64,000 nucleotides of DNA from Kriegella sp963975415 (GTDB lineage Bacteria; Bacteroidota; Bacteroidia; Flavobacteriales; Flavobacteriaceae), in assembly GCF_963975415.1 (NCBI RefSeq), contig NZ_CAXBGN010000005.1:62001-126000 (forward strand). The letters run 5' to 3'. The translations under genes and the position numbers were made by a program. Below the pieces are notes generated by a model. That model was given only the letters and a program-made list of their open reading frames with translations. It searched no databases and was not told the DNA's origin. This document shows positions 9,232-18,165 of the stretch, piece by piece (position 1 is the first letter of the stretch; every line of letters starts with the position of its first letter).

Positions 9232-10122
9232 TTAATAGGTACACGATGCCGGATCCGATTTTATAAAATACCTCTTATAGTTCTTGGCCTTGGGGTCCAT
9301 ACACCCTTTTAGGTTCTTAATCTTGATATTTCTAAAATCAATAGGTTGGCCTTCACTTTGTAAGGCAATAAAACCCCCGGTCAATAATTTCCCGTCCTGT
9401 TTCATTTTAGGGTCATACCTGTTGGCTACTCCTCCGCCCATTTGCGGTTTCGTATATTCGAGAACGGTCTCCCCGTTGATTATATGGGTCACCAACGAAT
9501 CTCCCCGTATAATCATCTCTGCTTTGACCCATTGATCTCCATAGTACGTGTCAGAAGACGAATTTATACAATGTCTGGGGTCAATTTTACCTTTATAGAC
9601 AACATCGGTGCCTGGCGAACACATATTGCCCGTTGGTCGGGCTTCACCTTCCTTGATGCCCGCTAAAAACTGCATTTCCACAGAAATTGGCCAATCTTGT
9701 TCTTTGGGCATTGTTCTCGGGTCTTGCGAATGAAACATAACACCACTATTTTTAAGCGTGAAACTCGGCGCTCCTGGGTGCAAATCGCCCACAAAACGAT
9801 ACTCCATTGAAAAATGATAATAGGAATACGGCGTATTGTAATATAGATGGCCGTATCGATCATTGAAGTCTCCCTCGTAGTTGTCGTACCTTACTTTTAT
9901 AAGACCGTCCTCTACCCTAAAAGTGTCTCCGTAATTATCTCCTACTTCATAATGATGAATTTTGGTAGTCCAATCTTTAATGTCTTGACCATTGAACATT
10001 TGTTGCCAACCATCGTGGGTATTTGAAACAACTGATTTTTTCACGGAGCACTGGGTCAAGAGCAATAATAAAAGGCTTCCTCCTGAAATAAGTGAAAACA
10101 GCGATTTAAATTTTGAGATCAT
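9232..10122 (-). CDS. DUF1080 (3-keto-disaccharide hydrolase-type) lipoprotein
   Basis: The 296-aa protein has a lipobox, LLTQC near residue 26, so it is probably anchored in a membrane and faces the periplasm or surface. The remaining sequence is one concanavalin-like jelly roll of the DUF1080/3-keto-disaccharide hydrolase family; characteristic features are FNGQDIKDWT, the HSQDPRTM region and FIALQSEGQPIDFRNIKIKNL. Some family members hydrolyse 3-keto-glycosides, while others are only known as lectin-like domains. A C-terminal tail rich in Lys and Cys (CMDPKAKNYKRYF...CTY) is extra. It is divergent from the GH20 gene and upstream of the alginate-lyase-family gene. Confidence 0.85.
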   Translation of the reverse strand: MISKFKSLFSLISGGSLLLLLLTQCSVKKSVVSNTHDGWQQMFNGQDIKDWTTKIHHYEVGDNYGDTFRVEDGLIKVRYDNYEGDFNDRYGHLYYNTPYSYYHFSMEYRFVGDLHPGAPSFTLKNSGVMFHSQDPRTMPKEQDWPISVEMQFLAGIKEGEARPTGNMCSPGTDVVYKGKIDPRHCINSSSDTYYGDQWVKAEMIIRGDSLVTHIINGETVLEYTKPQMGGGVANRYDPKMKQDGKLLTGGFIALQSEGQPIDFRNIKIKNLKGCMDPKAKNYKRYFIKSDPASCTY

Positions 10123-10181
10123 AACTTTTACCGATAAACTTTATTGCTCTCGAAATATACTCATAGTTTTCTTCATTTATG

Positions 10182-10189
10182 TATTTTTG
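10182..10189 (+). promoter_or_regulatory. Possible -7 box upstream of the GH20 gene
   Basis: TATTTTTG fits TAnnTTTG and lies 37 nt before the ATG at 10227 in the divergent DUF1080/GH20 gap. No TTG is found at the usual -33 distance, so support is partial. Confidence 0.3.
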
Positions 10190-10226
10190 GCAGTTGCACA
10201 TTAAAAAATAAAAACAACACACTTCT

Positions 10227-12329
10227 ATGAATCAAAAATTCTTCTCCCTGCTATTTTGCATTTCAATTTTAATTTCATGTAAAGACCAAGACAAGAAGCT
10301 TGGTGATTTCAAAGTACTGCCCGAACCCCAAGAATTCGAGGTTTCTGGCGTAAGTGAACTGGATGCAGGTACCATAGAAAATTACTATTCCAACACGCAA
10401 ATCGATCCGGCAATACTTGGTGCCAACTTAAAGGGAATCAAACCGGCCAAAGACCCTTCTAATGCTCAATTGGTACTCACCTTGGATAAAACCATGGATA
10501 TATCTGCGGAGGGATATTCACTTAGCATTGTGAATGGACAAGTATCCATTACCGGAAAAGATCAATCAGGCCTTTTTTACGGTTTGATAACGCTCGAGCA
10601 ACTGCTTGAAGATGCAATTGAGCAACAGGTAAATTTACCCTTATGTTCAATAAAAGATTATCCATTGTTGGCCTATCGTGCTGTACATTTAGATGTAAAA
10701 CACCATCTTGAAAAAACAGATTATTATTACAGATTGATGGACAAATTGGCCAGCTATAAAGTGAATGCCATCATTCTTGAGGCTGAAGACAAAATGAAAT
10801 TCAAAAGGCAGCCCGTCATAGGTTCTGCCGATGCCCTTAGCCTCGAGGAATGGGCCAAATTAAGCGATTATGCAGCAGCCCGGCATATCGAGATCAGTCC
10901 TTTAGTACAAGGGTTGGGGCATGCTTCCTTTATTTTGAAGCACCCAGAATATAAAGAACTTAGGGATGACCCTACTAGTGATTGGGCTTTTAACCCCTTG
11001 AATCCAAAGACCTACGATGTTCAGTTCGACTTGTATTTAGATGCAATGGAGGCAACACCACATGGCAAATACCTTCATGTGGGTGGCGATGAGGTACATA
11101 CAACAGGGCGCAACAGCGAAAAATCAGCTTTAGAGCTTCAACTGATGTGGCTCGATAAAGTCAGTAAATTTGCCGCGGAACATAATCGAATTCCGATTTT
11201 TTGGGATGATATGCCATTGAAGCAGGCAGAAGTATATGCACCCATGTTTCAGCCAGAAATGACCCAACAGGAAGTAGACAGTGTCTGGGCCAAAAACGGA
11301 CATAGATTGGCCGAGTTTCTTGACCAATTTCCAAAAAACTGCATCTATATGAGATGGAACTACAGTTCGCCCGAAGCTCTGGGGAATACCAAGGCAATGG
11401 ACTGGTTTCGTGAAAACGGTTTGCAGGTAATGGGAGCCACGGCTGGGCAAACCAGATGGGTTTTAATGCCACAGGAAGAGAGTAATATCGAAAACATCAA
11501 GTCTTTTGCCTTAAATTCAATTGATAGCGGTTCTCACGGACTATTATTGACCCTTTGGGACGACGATTCACCACATTTTGAGCTCTATAATAGGGGAATT
11601 GTTTTCTTTTCGGAATATACCTGGTCAGGAGAAAAAAGAAGTAACGACGCTTTAAAAACGGCCTACCGACAACGTGAATTTTCCCATGCTATGGCCGATG
11701 GGTCAAATGCCTTCATCGATAGTCTGGAAAAACCCGTAATCTTTTGGAAAAATGCGCTATTAAAAGGAAACAAGCGTAATTTCTTGGCAAGTATGGACAA
11801 TGCTGTAGAAGAAGGAGTTATTGACCTTCCCCTGAACGGTAAACAAGGAGCGTGGAGCGAAAAATATGCCCCCCGGTTACAGCAAGCATCTAAAGTCATA
11901 AAACAAACTGACAGTATTGCGGCCATCATCAAAGAAGCCAAATCAAAAGCTATACGTAATAGCTACACATTAGATGTTTACGAGCAAGTAAACAACATGA
12001 CTGCTGTTCCTGCCAAATTACTATTGGGACTGCAAGCTTATGATGCGGCCGAAAGCCCGGACGAGAAGACCACCGCGCTTAAAAACCTGGACGGACTACG
12101 AAAGGATTTCATTGCACACAGAAAGGAGTTGGAGAACGTTTATGGAAAGACCCGTATATTAAACAAGCCCGACGATTACATTCTTGATCAGGATCATCAT
12201 GTTCACCTGGCCAACCAATCTATTAATTTCGATTGGCAATTCTATGCCGAAATGCTGTTCTTTGAAAAATTGTCAAAACAACTTGACAACGCCATTTATT
12301 TAGAAAACTCGGATGCTTTGAAGAAATAA
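10227..12329 (+). CDS. GH20 beta-N-acetylhexosaminidase lipoprotein
   Basis: The 700-aa product starts with a lipoprotein signal (LISCK, Cys near residue 19). It then has a GH20b-type N-terminal domain (about 30-140) and a GH20 TIM-barrel catalytic domain (about 145-470). The catalytic pair is in HVGGDEVH: D288 and E289, preceded by H284. GH20 enzymes release terminal beta-linked GlcNAc or GalNAc by substrate-assisted catalysis. A C-terminal helical extension of about 220 residues is of unknown role. The gene faces a heparan-alpha-glucosaminide N-acetyltransferase-like gene across a 411-bp gap, and both fit amino-sugar polymer breakdown. Confidence 0.92.
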   Translation: MNQKFFSLLFCISILISCKDQDKKLGDFKVLPEPQEFEVSGVSELDAGTIENYYSNTQIDPAILGANLKGIKPAKDPSNAQLVLTLDKTMDISAEGYSLSIVNGQVSITGKDQSGLFYGLITLEQLLEDAIEQQVNLPLCSIKDYPLLAYRAVHLDVKHHLEKTDYYYRLMDKLASYKVNAIILEAEDKMKFKRQPVIGSADALSLEEWAKLSDYAAARHIEISPLVQGLGHASFILKHPEYKELRDDPTSDWAFNPLNPKTYDVQFDLYLDAMEATPHGKYLHVGGDEVHTTGRNSEKSALELQLMWLDKVSKFAAEHNRIPIFWDDMPLKQAEVYAPMFQPEMTQQEVDSVWAKNGHRLAEFLDQFPKNCIYMRWNYSSPEALGNTKAMDWFRENGLQVMGATAGQTRWVLMPQEESNIENIKSFALNSIDSGSHGLLLTLWDDDSPHFELYNRGIVFFSEYTWSGEKRSNDALKTAYRQREFSHAMADGSNAFIDSLEKPVIFWKNALLKGNKRNFLASMDNAVEEGVIDLPLNGKQGAWSEKYAPRLQQASKVIKQTDSIAAIIKEAKSKAIRNSYTLDVYEQVNNMTAVPAKLLLGLQAYDAAESPDEKTTALKNLDGLRKDFIAHRKELENVYGKTRILNKPDDYILDQDHHVHLANQSINFDWQFYAEMLFFEKLSKQLDNAIYLENSDALKK

Positions 12330-12740
12330 AATGTAAGAAAAGGGAAAAAGAGAGTGTTTAAAAAGTTAGAACAAGTGGTCATTGTGAACAAAGTGAACCA
12401 GTCTGTCGATTACTACTTAATAAGTAACAGATTGCTTCGTGCCTCTCAATAACTATCAGAAATTTTTAAACACTCTCTTTCATTTTAAAGGCCTATGTTG
12501 CTACTCCGGCCAATCGTTTAACAAACTACTGGGTTTGTTTACGTGACGCTGTCAATTTTTCAAAAGAGATATTTCTATCGTGTCGGAATTATTTCACTCT
12601 TTAGCGATAGATTAAACAAGATGACATTAGATCATAGACAATCTTCTGACCTAGCAGTCTGTTTTTCTTTTAAATCGATGCTTTCCGCTATTGCTATTGA
12701 AATTAGGACACGTCAGAAATTTTTTCTTTTTCTAAGGCCT
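12330..12740. other. 411-bp convergent gap with a large inverted repeat
   Basis: The left part holds a 134-bp element bounded by perfect 18-bp inverted repeats, listed separately. A smaller hairpin, AACAAAC at 12520-12526 pairing with GTTTGTT at 12533-12539, lies further right but lacks a T-tract. No credible gene is seen in the remaining AT-rich sequence. Confidence 0.6.
12347..12480. repeat. 134-bp MITE-like element with perfect 18-bp terminal inverted repeats
   Basis: AAAGAGAGTGTTTAAAAA at 12347-12364 is perfectly repeated in inverted orientation at 12463-12480, enclosing 98 bp without coding capacity. An outer AAAATG/CATTTT pair (12328-12333 and 12481-12486) flanks it asymmetrically. The size and termini suggest a miniature inverted-repeat element or an insertion-sequence relic. 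A long-range terminator hairpin is the alternative. No clear target-site duplication is seen. Confidence 0.5.
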
Positions 12741-13847
12741 CTAAACCTTGAAATACACGTTCTTTTGATCTAAGAAATAGGTGATATACCAAAAGATGAA
12801 GAGAACCAACAGGGCATTAACAACCATGATGAAATCATCGGGCAAACCAATCGGACCAAGAAGCCCTTTCGTCCAAATCTCACCAAAACCACGGAACCAT
12901 TGTGCCCCGACCGTCTCGGCAAACAAATAGATAAAAATGGAGTTGGTGCCTACCACGGAAAATATTCTTAGCCAATTCTTTTGATGTCCTCTAACGTCGA
13001 TAGCCCAATAAAATAGGGTCAACGTCAAAATAGCGATGCCCCCCGAGGCCAATGTAAACGAAGATGTGGCTATCCTTTTGATTATTGGAGTGATATTCAA
13101 TACATCCAAAGCAAAACCTAATACCAAAATTACGGACCCCCAAATCAAAAAAGATTTTAATTTTTCCACTACTAGTCGGTTCGACAACAATGCTTGTCCG
13201 CAAACAACCCCCCAGATCGTATGCGCCGCTGTGGGCACAAAATTGATAAATACCCAATGACCACCATTTGTTTTTCCCATAACCAACATATCAAACCAAG
13301 CACCGAAATTTCCGCCTTGACTGTATGGTTCTGCTGCATTGTATGTCCGATATAGAATTTCCGTGAGAACCAATAATCCAATCGAAATTGCAATTTGTGT
13401 TCTAGAAGGCAGGTGCATAATTATATAAGCAATAAGTATGGTAAAGGCCAATTGCACCAACACATTCCATAACTCCCAAACCAAAGCGTGGCTGTATACA
13501 CAATGTAAGAGCACCCCGAAACTAAATAATAAAATACATCTTCTCAAAATATGCCGGGTGACCGCTTTCCGATTGCCAGAAGCCAAACGTTTTCGCATGG
13601 AGAACGGCATGGCTACACCCACAATAAACATAAAGAAGGGCTGAATCAAATCCCAAAAACGAAGTCCGTTCCAAGGGTGGTGATGTAATTGGTGTGCCAG
13701 TCCAGAAAAAGCCGTTCCTTCCACCAACTCCGAAAAATTATGATGAAATCCTGCCGCTTCCGCAATCAATAGAAACATAGTTAACCCCCTAAAAACATCC
13801 AAAGAAAATAATCGTTTAGATACATTTGTTGCTAACTGAGACATCAT
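12741..13847 (-). CDS. HGSNAT-like / DUF5009 multi-pass membrane acyltransferase
   Basis: The 368-aa integral membrane protein has about ten hydrophobic segments. The N-terminal RLFSLDVFRGLTMFLLIAEA motif and the following His-rich loop (GFHHNF, HQLHHHPWNGLRFWDL) are typical of the bacterial relatives of human heparan-alpha-glucosaminide N-acetyltransferase, which moves acetyl groups from cytosolic acetyl-CoA to extracytoplasmic amino sugars. The length is normal. The start is at one of two adjacent ATG codons (13847 or 13844). It converges on the GH20 hexosaminidase, and the pair could process N-acetylated or de-N-acetylated glucosamine residues. The function is inferred from the family. Confidence 0.85.
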   Translation of the reverse strand: MMSQLATNVSKRLFSLDVFRGLTMFLLIAEAAGFHHNFSELVEGTAFSGLAHQLHHHPWNGLRFWDLIQPFFMFIVGVAMPFSMRKRLASGNRKAVTRHILRRCILLFSFGVLLHCVYSHALVWELWNVLVQLAFTILIAYIIMHLPSRTQIAISIGLLVLTEILYRTYNAAEPYSQGGNFGAWFDMLVMGKTNGGHWVFINFVPTAAHTIWGVVCGQALLSNRLVVEKLKSFLIWGSVILVLGFALDVLNITPIIKRIATSSFTLASGGIAILTLTLFYWAIDVRGHQKNWLRIFSVVGTNSIFIYLFAETVGAQWFRGFGEIWTKGLLGPIGLPDDFIMVVNALLVLFIFWYITYFLDQKNVYFKV

Positions 13848-13995
13848 TTTTAGTTTAGGAGGTTATTCCGTACAAATTATGGAAAAAATTAAAAATAAGC
13901 CCTAAGAACGATTTAATTACATTGGACAATTTTAGTACCTTACTATAACTCATTTATAATAATCTGTGGTTGTTCAGGTTTGGCAGTAAATAAAT

Positions 13996-14856
13996 ATGAC
14001 TAATAATCTAATAGCGCATCTTTCAACCGTTCTCGCCTGTCCTATAAAAAATATAACTTCTTTATCTGGAGGTGACATTTCGCAGGCGTATTGCCTTCAA
14101 ACAGCCACCGAACGGTTCTTTTGCAAGACAAACACTTCTAGTAATGCCCAGAACATGTTCGCCCTTGAAAGAGCCGGACTGCAAACCATTGGCGCTACAA
14201 ATACGATTCATGTGCCTCAGATCTATGGAAACGGAAAAATCGATACTACCGCTTTTCTATTATTGGAATATATTGAGACCCAACAGCCCAATAATCGAAC
14301 TTCCGAACGTTTGGGGAACGAAATAGCGCAACTGCACGGGGTTTCGGCGGATTATTTCGGTTGGGAAAGCAACAATTTTATAGGAAATTTTCCACAATCG
14401 AACAGAAAGCATACGCTTTGGTCTAATTTTTATGTTAAAGAGCGGTTATGGCCTCAGCTAACACATGCTCAAAAAAATGGTTTACTTACCAGTTCAGAGA
14501 TCCCTTCCATTCATACCATGCTGCAAGTTTGTTCACCATGGTTGGAAACTGTTCGACCTTCACTTATACATGGCGACCTATGGAGCGGAAACTACCTTAT
14601 CTCATCAAACGGAATTCCTTACCTCATCGACCCAGCCGTTTCTTTCGGTGATTCTAGAGTAGATATCGCAATGACCCATCTTTTCGGCGGATTTTTACCT
14701 GAGTTCTATAAAGCTTACGAAACTCATTTTTCCGAGAAGAAATGGGATCAAAAGTATAATGATTTATACCAGCTATACTATCTATTGGTACACCTTAATC
14801 TATTTGGCCGCTCCTATTACCCCTCAGTTCAAAAAATCTTAGCGCGTTTTTTCTAA
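13996..14856 (+). CDS. Fructosamine kinase family protein
   Basis: The 286-aa product has the aminoglycoside-phosphotransferase-like kinase fold. Diagnostic motifs are LSGGDISQAYCL near the N-terminus (glycine-rich loop), LIHGDLWSGN (catalytic loop with Asp, about residue 195) and YLIDPAVSFGDSRVDIAM (metal-binding Asp). The family phosphorylates ketoamines formed by glycation of amines, leading to their breakdown (deglycation). It is cytosolic with no signal peptide. It is divergent from the HGSNAT-like gene by 148 bp and followed after 90 bp by the PQQ dehydrogenase. A link to the surrounding sugar genes is plausible but not demonstrated. Confidence 0.92.
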   Translation: MTNNLIAHLSTVLACPIKNITSLSGGDISQAYCLQTATERFFCKTNTSSNAQNMFALERAGLQTIGATNTIHVPQIYGNGKIDTTAFLLLEYIETQQPNNRTSERLGNEIAQLHGVSADYFGWESNNFIGNFPQSNRKHTLWSNFYVKERLWPQLTHAQKNGLLTSSEIPSIHTMLQVCSPWLETVRPSLIHGDLWSGNYLISSNGIPYLIDPAVSFGDSRVDIAMTHLFGGFLPEFYKAYETHFSEKKWDQKYNDLYQLYYLLVHLNLFGRSYYPSVQKILARFF

Positions 14857-14946
14857 TACTTTATCTACTTTGTAATCATATCCATGGCACGTGCCTTCTT
14901 TATTCTTCATTTTCCTTACTTTTAAAAAAAGTTCAATCGGCGGCTT

Positions 14947-17088
14947 ATGAAAATCAATTTTAATCTTTACTATCGCTTTTGTTCCTTTTTATCAATTCTC
15001 CTTTTATTACCAAGCTGTAATTCAAAAGAAAAAATCGACAGTGCCAAAAATAATTATTCTACATGGACCTCTTATTTGGGCGGACCCGATCGTAACCATT
15101 TTTCTACGCTTTCACAGATTACACCCGAAAATGTGGGAAAACTAAAATTGGCATGGTCTTATCAGGCGCCAGATACCGGACAAATGCAAATGAATCCTAT
15201 TATCGTTGATAGCATACTTTATGGAGTTACAGCAGCACTGAGGGTAGTAGCGCTCAATGCTTCGACAGGACAGGAAATTTGGCGTTTTGGCGACTCTCTT
15301 CCTCTTCAGCTTTCGACTAGCAGGGGGGTGTCTTTTTGGGGAAAAGATGATGATAAAAGAATTTTATTTTCCAAAGGTTCGGATCTATATGCTTTAAATG
15401 CCTTAACAGGAAAACCCATTGCAACCTTTGGGAACCGAGGAAAAATAGACCTACGATCTGGTATGCCGAAAAGTGCCAAGGACAAGTTTGTGATTTCTAA
15501 TACGCCCGGAACTATCTTTGAGGATATGATTTTTATGCCGTTGCGTCTTTCGGAAGATGTTGGTTCGGCACCTGGTAATATTATGGCATTTAATGTGATA
15601 ACCGGAGCCTTGGAATGGGTTTTTCATACCATTCCCCATCCCGGGGAGGAAGGTTATGGCACTTGGGAAGACCCAAACAGCTACAAAAGCGAACTTGTTG
15701 GTGCAGCCAATAATTGGGCCGGTATGGCAGTGGACCAGGAAGAAGCGATTCTTTATGTACCTACAGGATCTGCTGCCCCCGATTTTTATGGTGGCAAACG
15801 AAAAGGAAGTAATCTCTATGCGAACTGCCTTTTGGCCCTCAATGCTCGAACGGGGAAACGAATTTGGCACTTTCAATTTACCCATCATGACGTTTGGGAC
15901 CGTGATCCCCCTGCCCCTCCGAATCTGATAACCGTTGAAAGGGGAGGCAAAAGAATCGCAGCCGTAGCCCAAGTTACCAAACAGGGCTTTGTTTATGTCT
16001 TTGACCGTAAAACGGGGGAACCCTTGTTCGACATAGAAGAAGTGCCTGTGCCAACCACATCAACTCTTGAAGGAGAAGTGGTGTGGGCCACACAGCCCAT
16101 TCCCGTAAAACCAAAAGCATTTGCGCGATACTCCACAACATTAACAGAGGATAATGTTAGTCCTTATGCCGAAAACCCGGACTCTTTGCGTCAAATTATT
16201 ACGAAGTCTGATAAAAGAATGTATGCCCCACCAAGTTTAGACCCCGTTTTATTATTACCAGGCTATGACGGAGCGGCTGAATGGGGTGGTGCCGGGGCCG
16301 ATCCAAAAGAAGGCATTCTCTATGTCAATTCGAACGAAATGGCCTGGATACTTCAAATGAAAGCCAATGATAGTACCGCTCCCAGATTACCCTTTGGGGA
16401 AGCTGTTTATCACAAATATTGTGTCAATTGCCACCAAAAAGATCGACAAGGACTCGAAGTAAGCGGATTTCCTTCGCTCTTAGGAATTCAAGAGCGGCTA
16501 TCGAAAGAAGCTATCGAATCAATCATTAGCAATGGGAAAGGAATGATGACCGGTTTCCCTCAAATTTCAGATGCCGAAAAAAAAGGTCTTTTGGCGTTCC
16601 TTTTGGAGCAACAAGACAAGTTCGAAATAACTGAAGGTGTGCCCTTGTCAAAGCCATACCCTTTACCGTACAAACATGGTGGTTATCACAAATTCTTAGA
16701 TAAAAATGGCCTGCCGGCAATTTCGCCGCCCTGGGGCACCCTACACGCTATCGACTTAAATACCGGTGAGTATATATGGTCGATACCTTTTGGTGAAACC
16801 CCAATGCTTAAAGAAAAAGGTTTCCCAATTACTGGATCGGAAAATTATGGCGGTCCCTTAATTACTAAAAACGGTCTACTTTTTATTGGAGCAACAAAAG
16901 ATGGTTATTTTAGGGCATTCGATAAGCACACAGGCAAATTACTTTGGGAATACGAGTTGCCTGCTCCGGCTTTTGCCACTCCGGCCATGTATGAAGTCGA
17001 GGGAAAACAATATATTGCCGTAGCATGTGGTGGCGAAAAGTTAGGAACGAAAAAAGGAAATCAAATTGTGGCATTTGCCTTGGAATAA
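14947..17088 (+). CDS. PQQ-dependent dehydrogenase lipoprotein with inserted c-type cytochrome domain
   Basis: The 713-aa protein has a lipobox (LLPSC near residue 24) and is expected in the periplasm. The bulk is an eight-bladed quinoprotein beta-propeller; typical tryptophan-docking segments are ALNASTGQEIWRFG, ALNARTGKRIWHF, AIDLNTGEYIWSI and AFDKHTGKLLWEY. A single c-type haem site, CVNCH at about residues 492-496, lies in the middle, between propeller blades, rather than at the C-terminus. Such enzymes oxidise sugars or alcohols and pass electrons from PQQ through haem to the respiratory chain. PQQ synthesis genes are not in the window. The Gfo/Idh/MocA gene starts 13 bp downstream, so the two are likely in one operon. 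Confidence 0.9.
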   Translation: MKINFNLYYRFCSFLSILLLLPSCNSKEKIDSAKNNYSTWTSYLGGPDRNHFSTLSQITPENVGKLKLAWSYQAPDTGQMQMNPIIVDSILYGVTAALRVVALNASTGQEIWRFGDSLPLQLSTSRGVSFWGKDDDKRILFSKGSDLYALNALTGKPIATFGNRGKIDLRSGMPKSAKDKFVISNTPGTIFEDMIFMPLRLSEDVGSAPGNIMAFNVITGALEWVFHTIPHPGEEGYGTWEDPNSYKSELVGAANNWAGMAVDQEEAILYVPTGSAAPDFYGGKRKGSNLYANCLLALNARTGKRIWHFQFTHHDVWDRDPPAPPNLITVERGGKRIAAVAQVTKQGFVYVFDRKTGEPLFDIEEVPVPTTSTLEGEVVWATQPIPVKPKAFARYSTTLTEDNVSPYAENPDSLRQIITKSDKRMYAPPSLDPVLLLPGYDGAAEWGGAGADPKEGILYVNSNEMAWILQMKANDSTAPRLPFGEAVYHKYCVNCHQKDRQGLEVSGFPSLLGIQERLSKEAIESIISNGKGMMTGFPQISDAEKKGLLAFLLEQQDKFEITEGVPLSKPYPLPYKHGGYHKFLDKNGLPAISPPWGTLHAIDLNTGEYIWSIPFGETPMLKEKGFPITGSENYGGPLITKNGLLFIGATKDGYFRAFDKHTGKLLWEYELPAPAFATPAMYEVEGKQYIAVACGGEKLGTKKGNQIVAFALE

Positions 17089-17101
17089 TAAAGATGTTTA
17101 T

Positions 17102-18163
17102 ATGAGAAAAGTACGCGTTTTAGTAGTAGGGTGTGGTAATATGGGAACCTCACATGCCCGTGCATATCATCAGCTAGAAGGATTTGAAATTGTTGGCCTG
17201 GTCAGTCGAAAACCCGAAAGCCGTGAAAAATTATCCGACGAACTGGGTGGTTTGCCCACTTTTGGCGATTATGCCCAAGCATTGGCTGACACCAAGCCAG
17301 ATGCAGTTTCCATCAACACCTACCCAGATACCCATGCCGAATATATTAAGGTCGCTCTGGAAGCCAATGCCCATATTTTTGTTGAAAAGCCGTTGGCACT
17401 AACAGTGGAAGAAGCTGAAAAGATAGTCAGCCTTGCCCATGAAAAGAACAAAAAAATGGTGGTAGGCTATATTCTTCGGGTACACCCCGCATGGAAGAAA
17501 TTTGTAGAAGTGGCACAAACCTTGGGTAAACCGCTAGTGATGCGAATGAACCTTAATCAACAAAGCTCGGGAGCCCATTGGTATACCCACAAACAATTGA
17601 TGCAATCGATGTCTCCAATTGTAGATTGTGGTGTACACTATGTTGACGTAATGTGTTTGATGACCGCATCTACTCCGAAAAGTGTAAGTGCAATAGGTGC
17701 ACGGCTTACCGATGAAATCGACGCGAAGATGTACAACTACGGACAATTGCAAGTTCGCTTCGAAGATGGTTCAGTAGGTTGGTACGAAGCAGGTTGGGGG
17801 CCCATGATGAGCGAAACCGCCTTTTTTATTAAGGATGTTATCGGGCCAAAGGGCTGTGTTTCCATAACCGATGAGGCCAAAGGGGAATCGGATGATGTGG
17901 ATAGCCATTCTAAAACAGGCGCTTTAAAATTGCACCATAGCGCTACCGATACAGATGGAAATTTTATTAAAAATGACGAAATTATCGATACTTCCGATGA
18001 GCCCGATCATGATGGATTATGCCTATTGGAACAAGAATATTTTCTAAAGGCCATAACCGAAAACTTAGATTTGAATGACCACTTAAGAGACGCTGTAAAT
18101 AGTCTTCGGATTGTTTTAGCGGCCGATGAGTCGTTCCGAACAGGAAAAACTGTCGAGCTCTAA
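17102..18163 (+). CDS. Gfo/Idh/MocA family oxidoreductase
   Basis: NAD(P)-dependent oxidoreductase of 353 aa when started at ATG 17102. A longer frame opens at 17066 but overlaps the upstream gene, and the Rossmann motif VLVVGCGNMGTSHARAY begins right after the 17102 start. The N-terminal Rossmann domain includes the conserved EKP motif (VEKPLALT, about 97-104) and is followed by the alpha/beta substrate domain with the catalytic-type His in DCGVHYVDVM. Family members oxidise or reduce hydroxyl groups of sugars and cyclitols, including C3 oxidation to 3-keto sugars. It follows the PQQ dehydrogenase by 13 bp and ends 2 bp from the converging NlpC gene. Confidence 0.92.
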   Translation: MRKVRVLVVGCGNMGTSHARAYHQLEGFEIVGLVSRKPESREKLSDELGGLPTFGDYAQALADTKPDAVSINTYPDTHAEYIKVALEANAHIFVEKPLALTVEEAEKIVSLAHEKNKKMVVGYILRVHPAWKKFVEVAQTLGKPLVMRMNLNQQSSGAHWYTHKQLMQSMSPIVDCGVHYVDVMCLMTASTPKSVSAIGARLTDEIDAKMYNYGQLQVRFEDGSVGWYEAGWGPMMSETAFFIKDVIGPKGCVSITDEAKGESDDVDSHSKTGALKLHHSATDTDGNFIKNDEIIDTSDEPDHDGLCLLEQEYFLKAITENLDLNDHLRDAVNSLRIVLAADESFRTGKTVEL

Positions 18164-18165
18164 TG

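Noticed and set aside
12520..12539. AACAAAC/GTTTGTT hairpin as a terminator
   Set aside because: A short AT-rich stem without a following T-tract, and not placed directly after either converging gene.
14884..14895. GGCACGTGCC palindrome as a third parS site
   Set aside because: It shares only the central CACGTG; the flanking TTC/GAA arms required by the parS consensus are missing.
15451..15972. 173-aa open frame antisense to the PQQ dehydrogenase
   Set aside because: The plus strand encodes conserved propeller blades here; the antisense product has no recognisable features.
17066..17101. Upstream extension of the Gfo/Idh/MocA protein from 17066
   Set aside because: It overlaps the PQQ dehydrogenase end and adds residues before a canonical N-terminal Rossmann strand that starts at ATG 17102.
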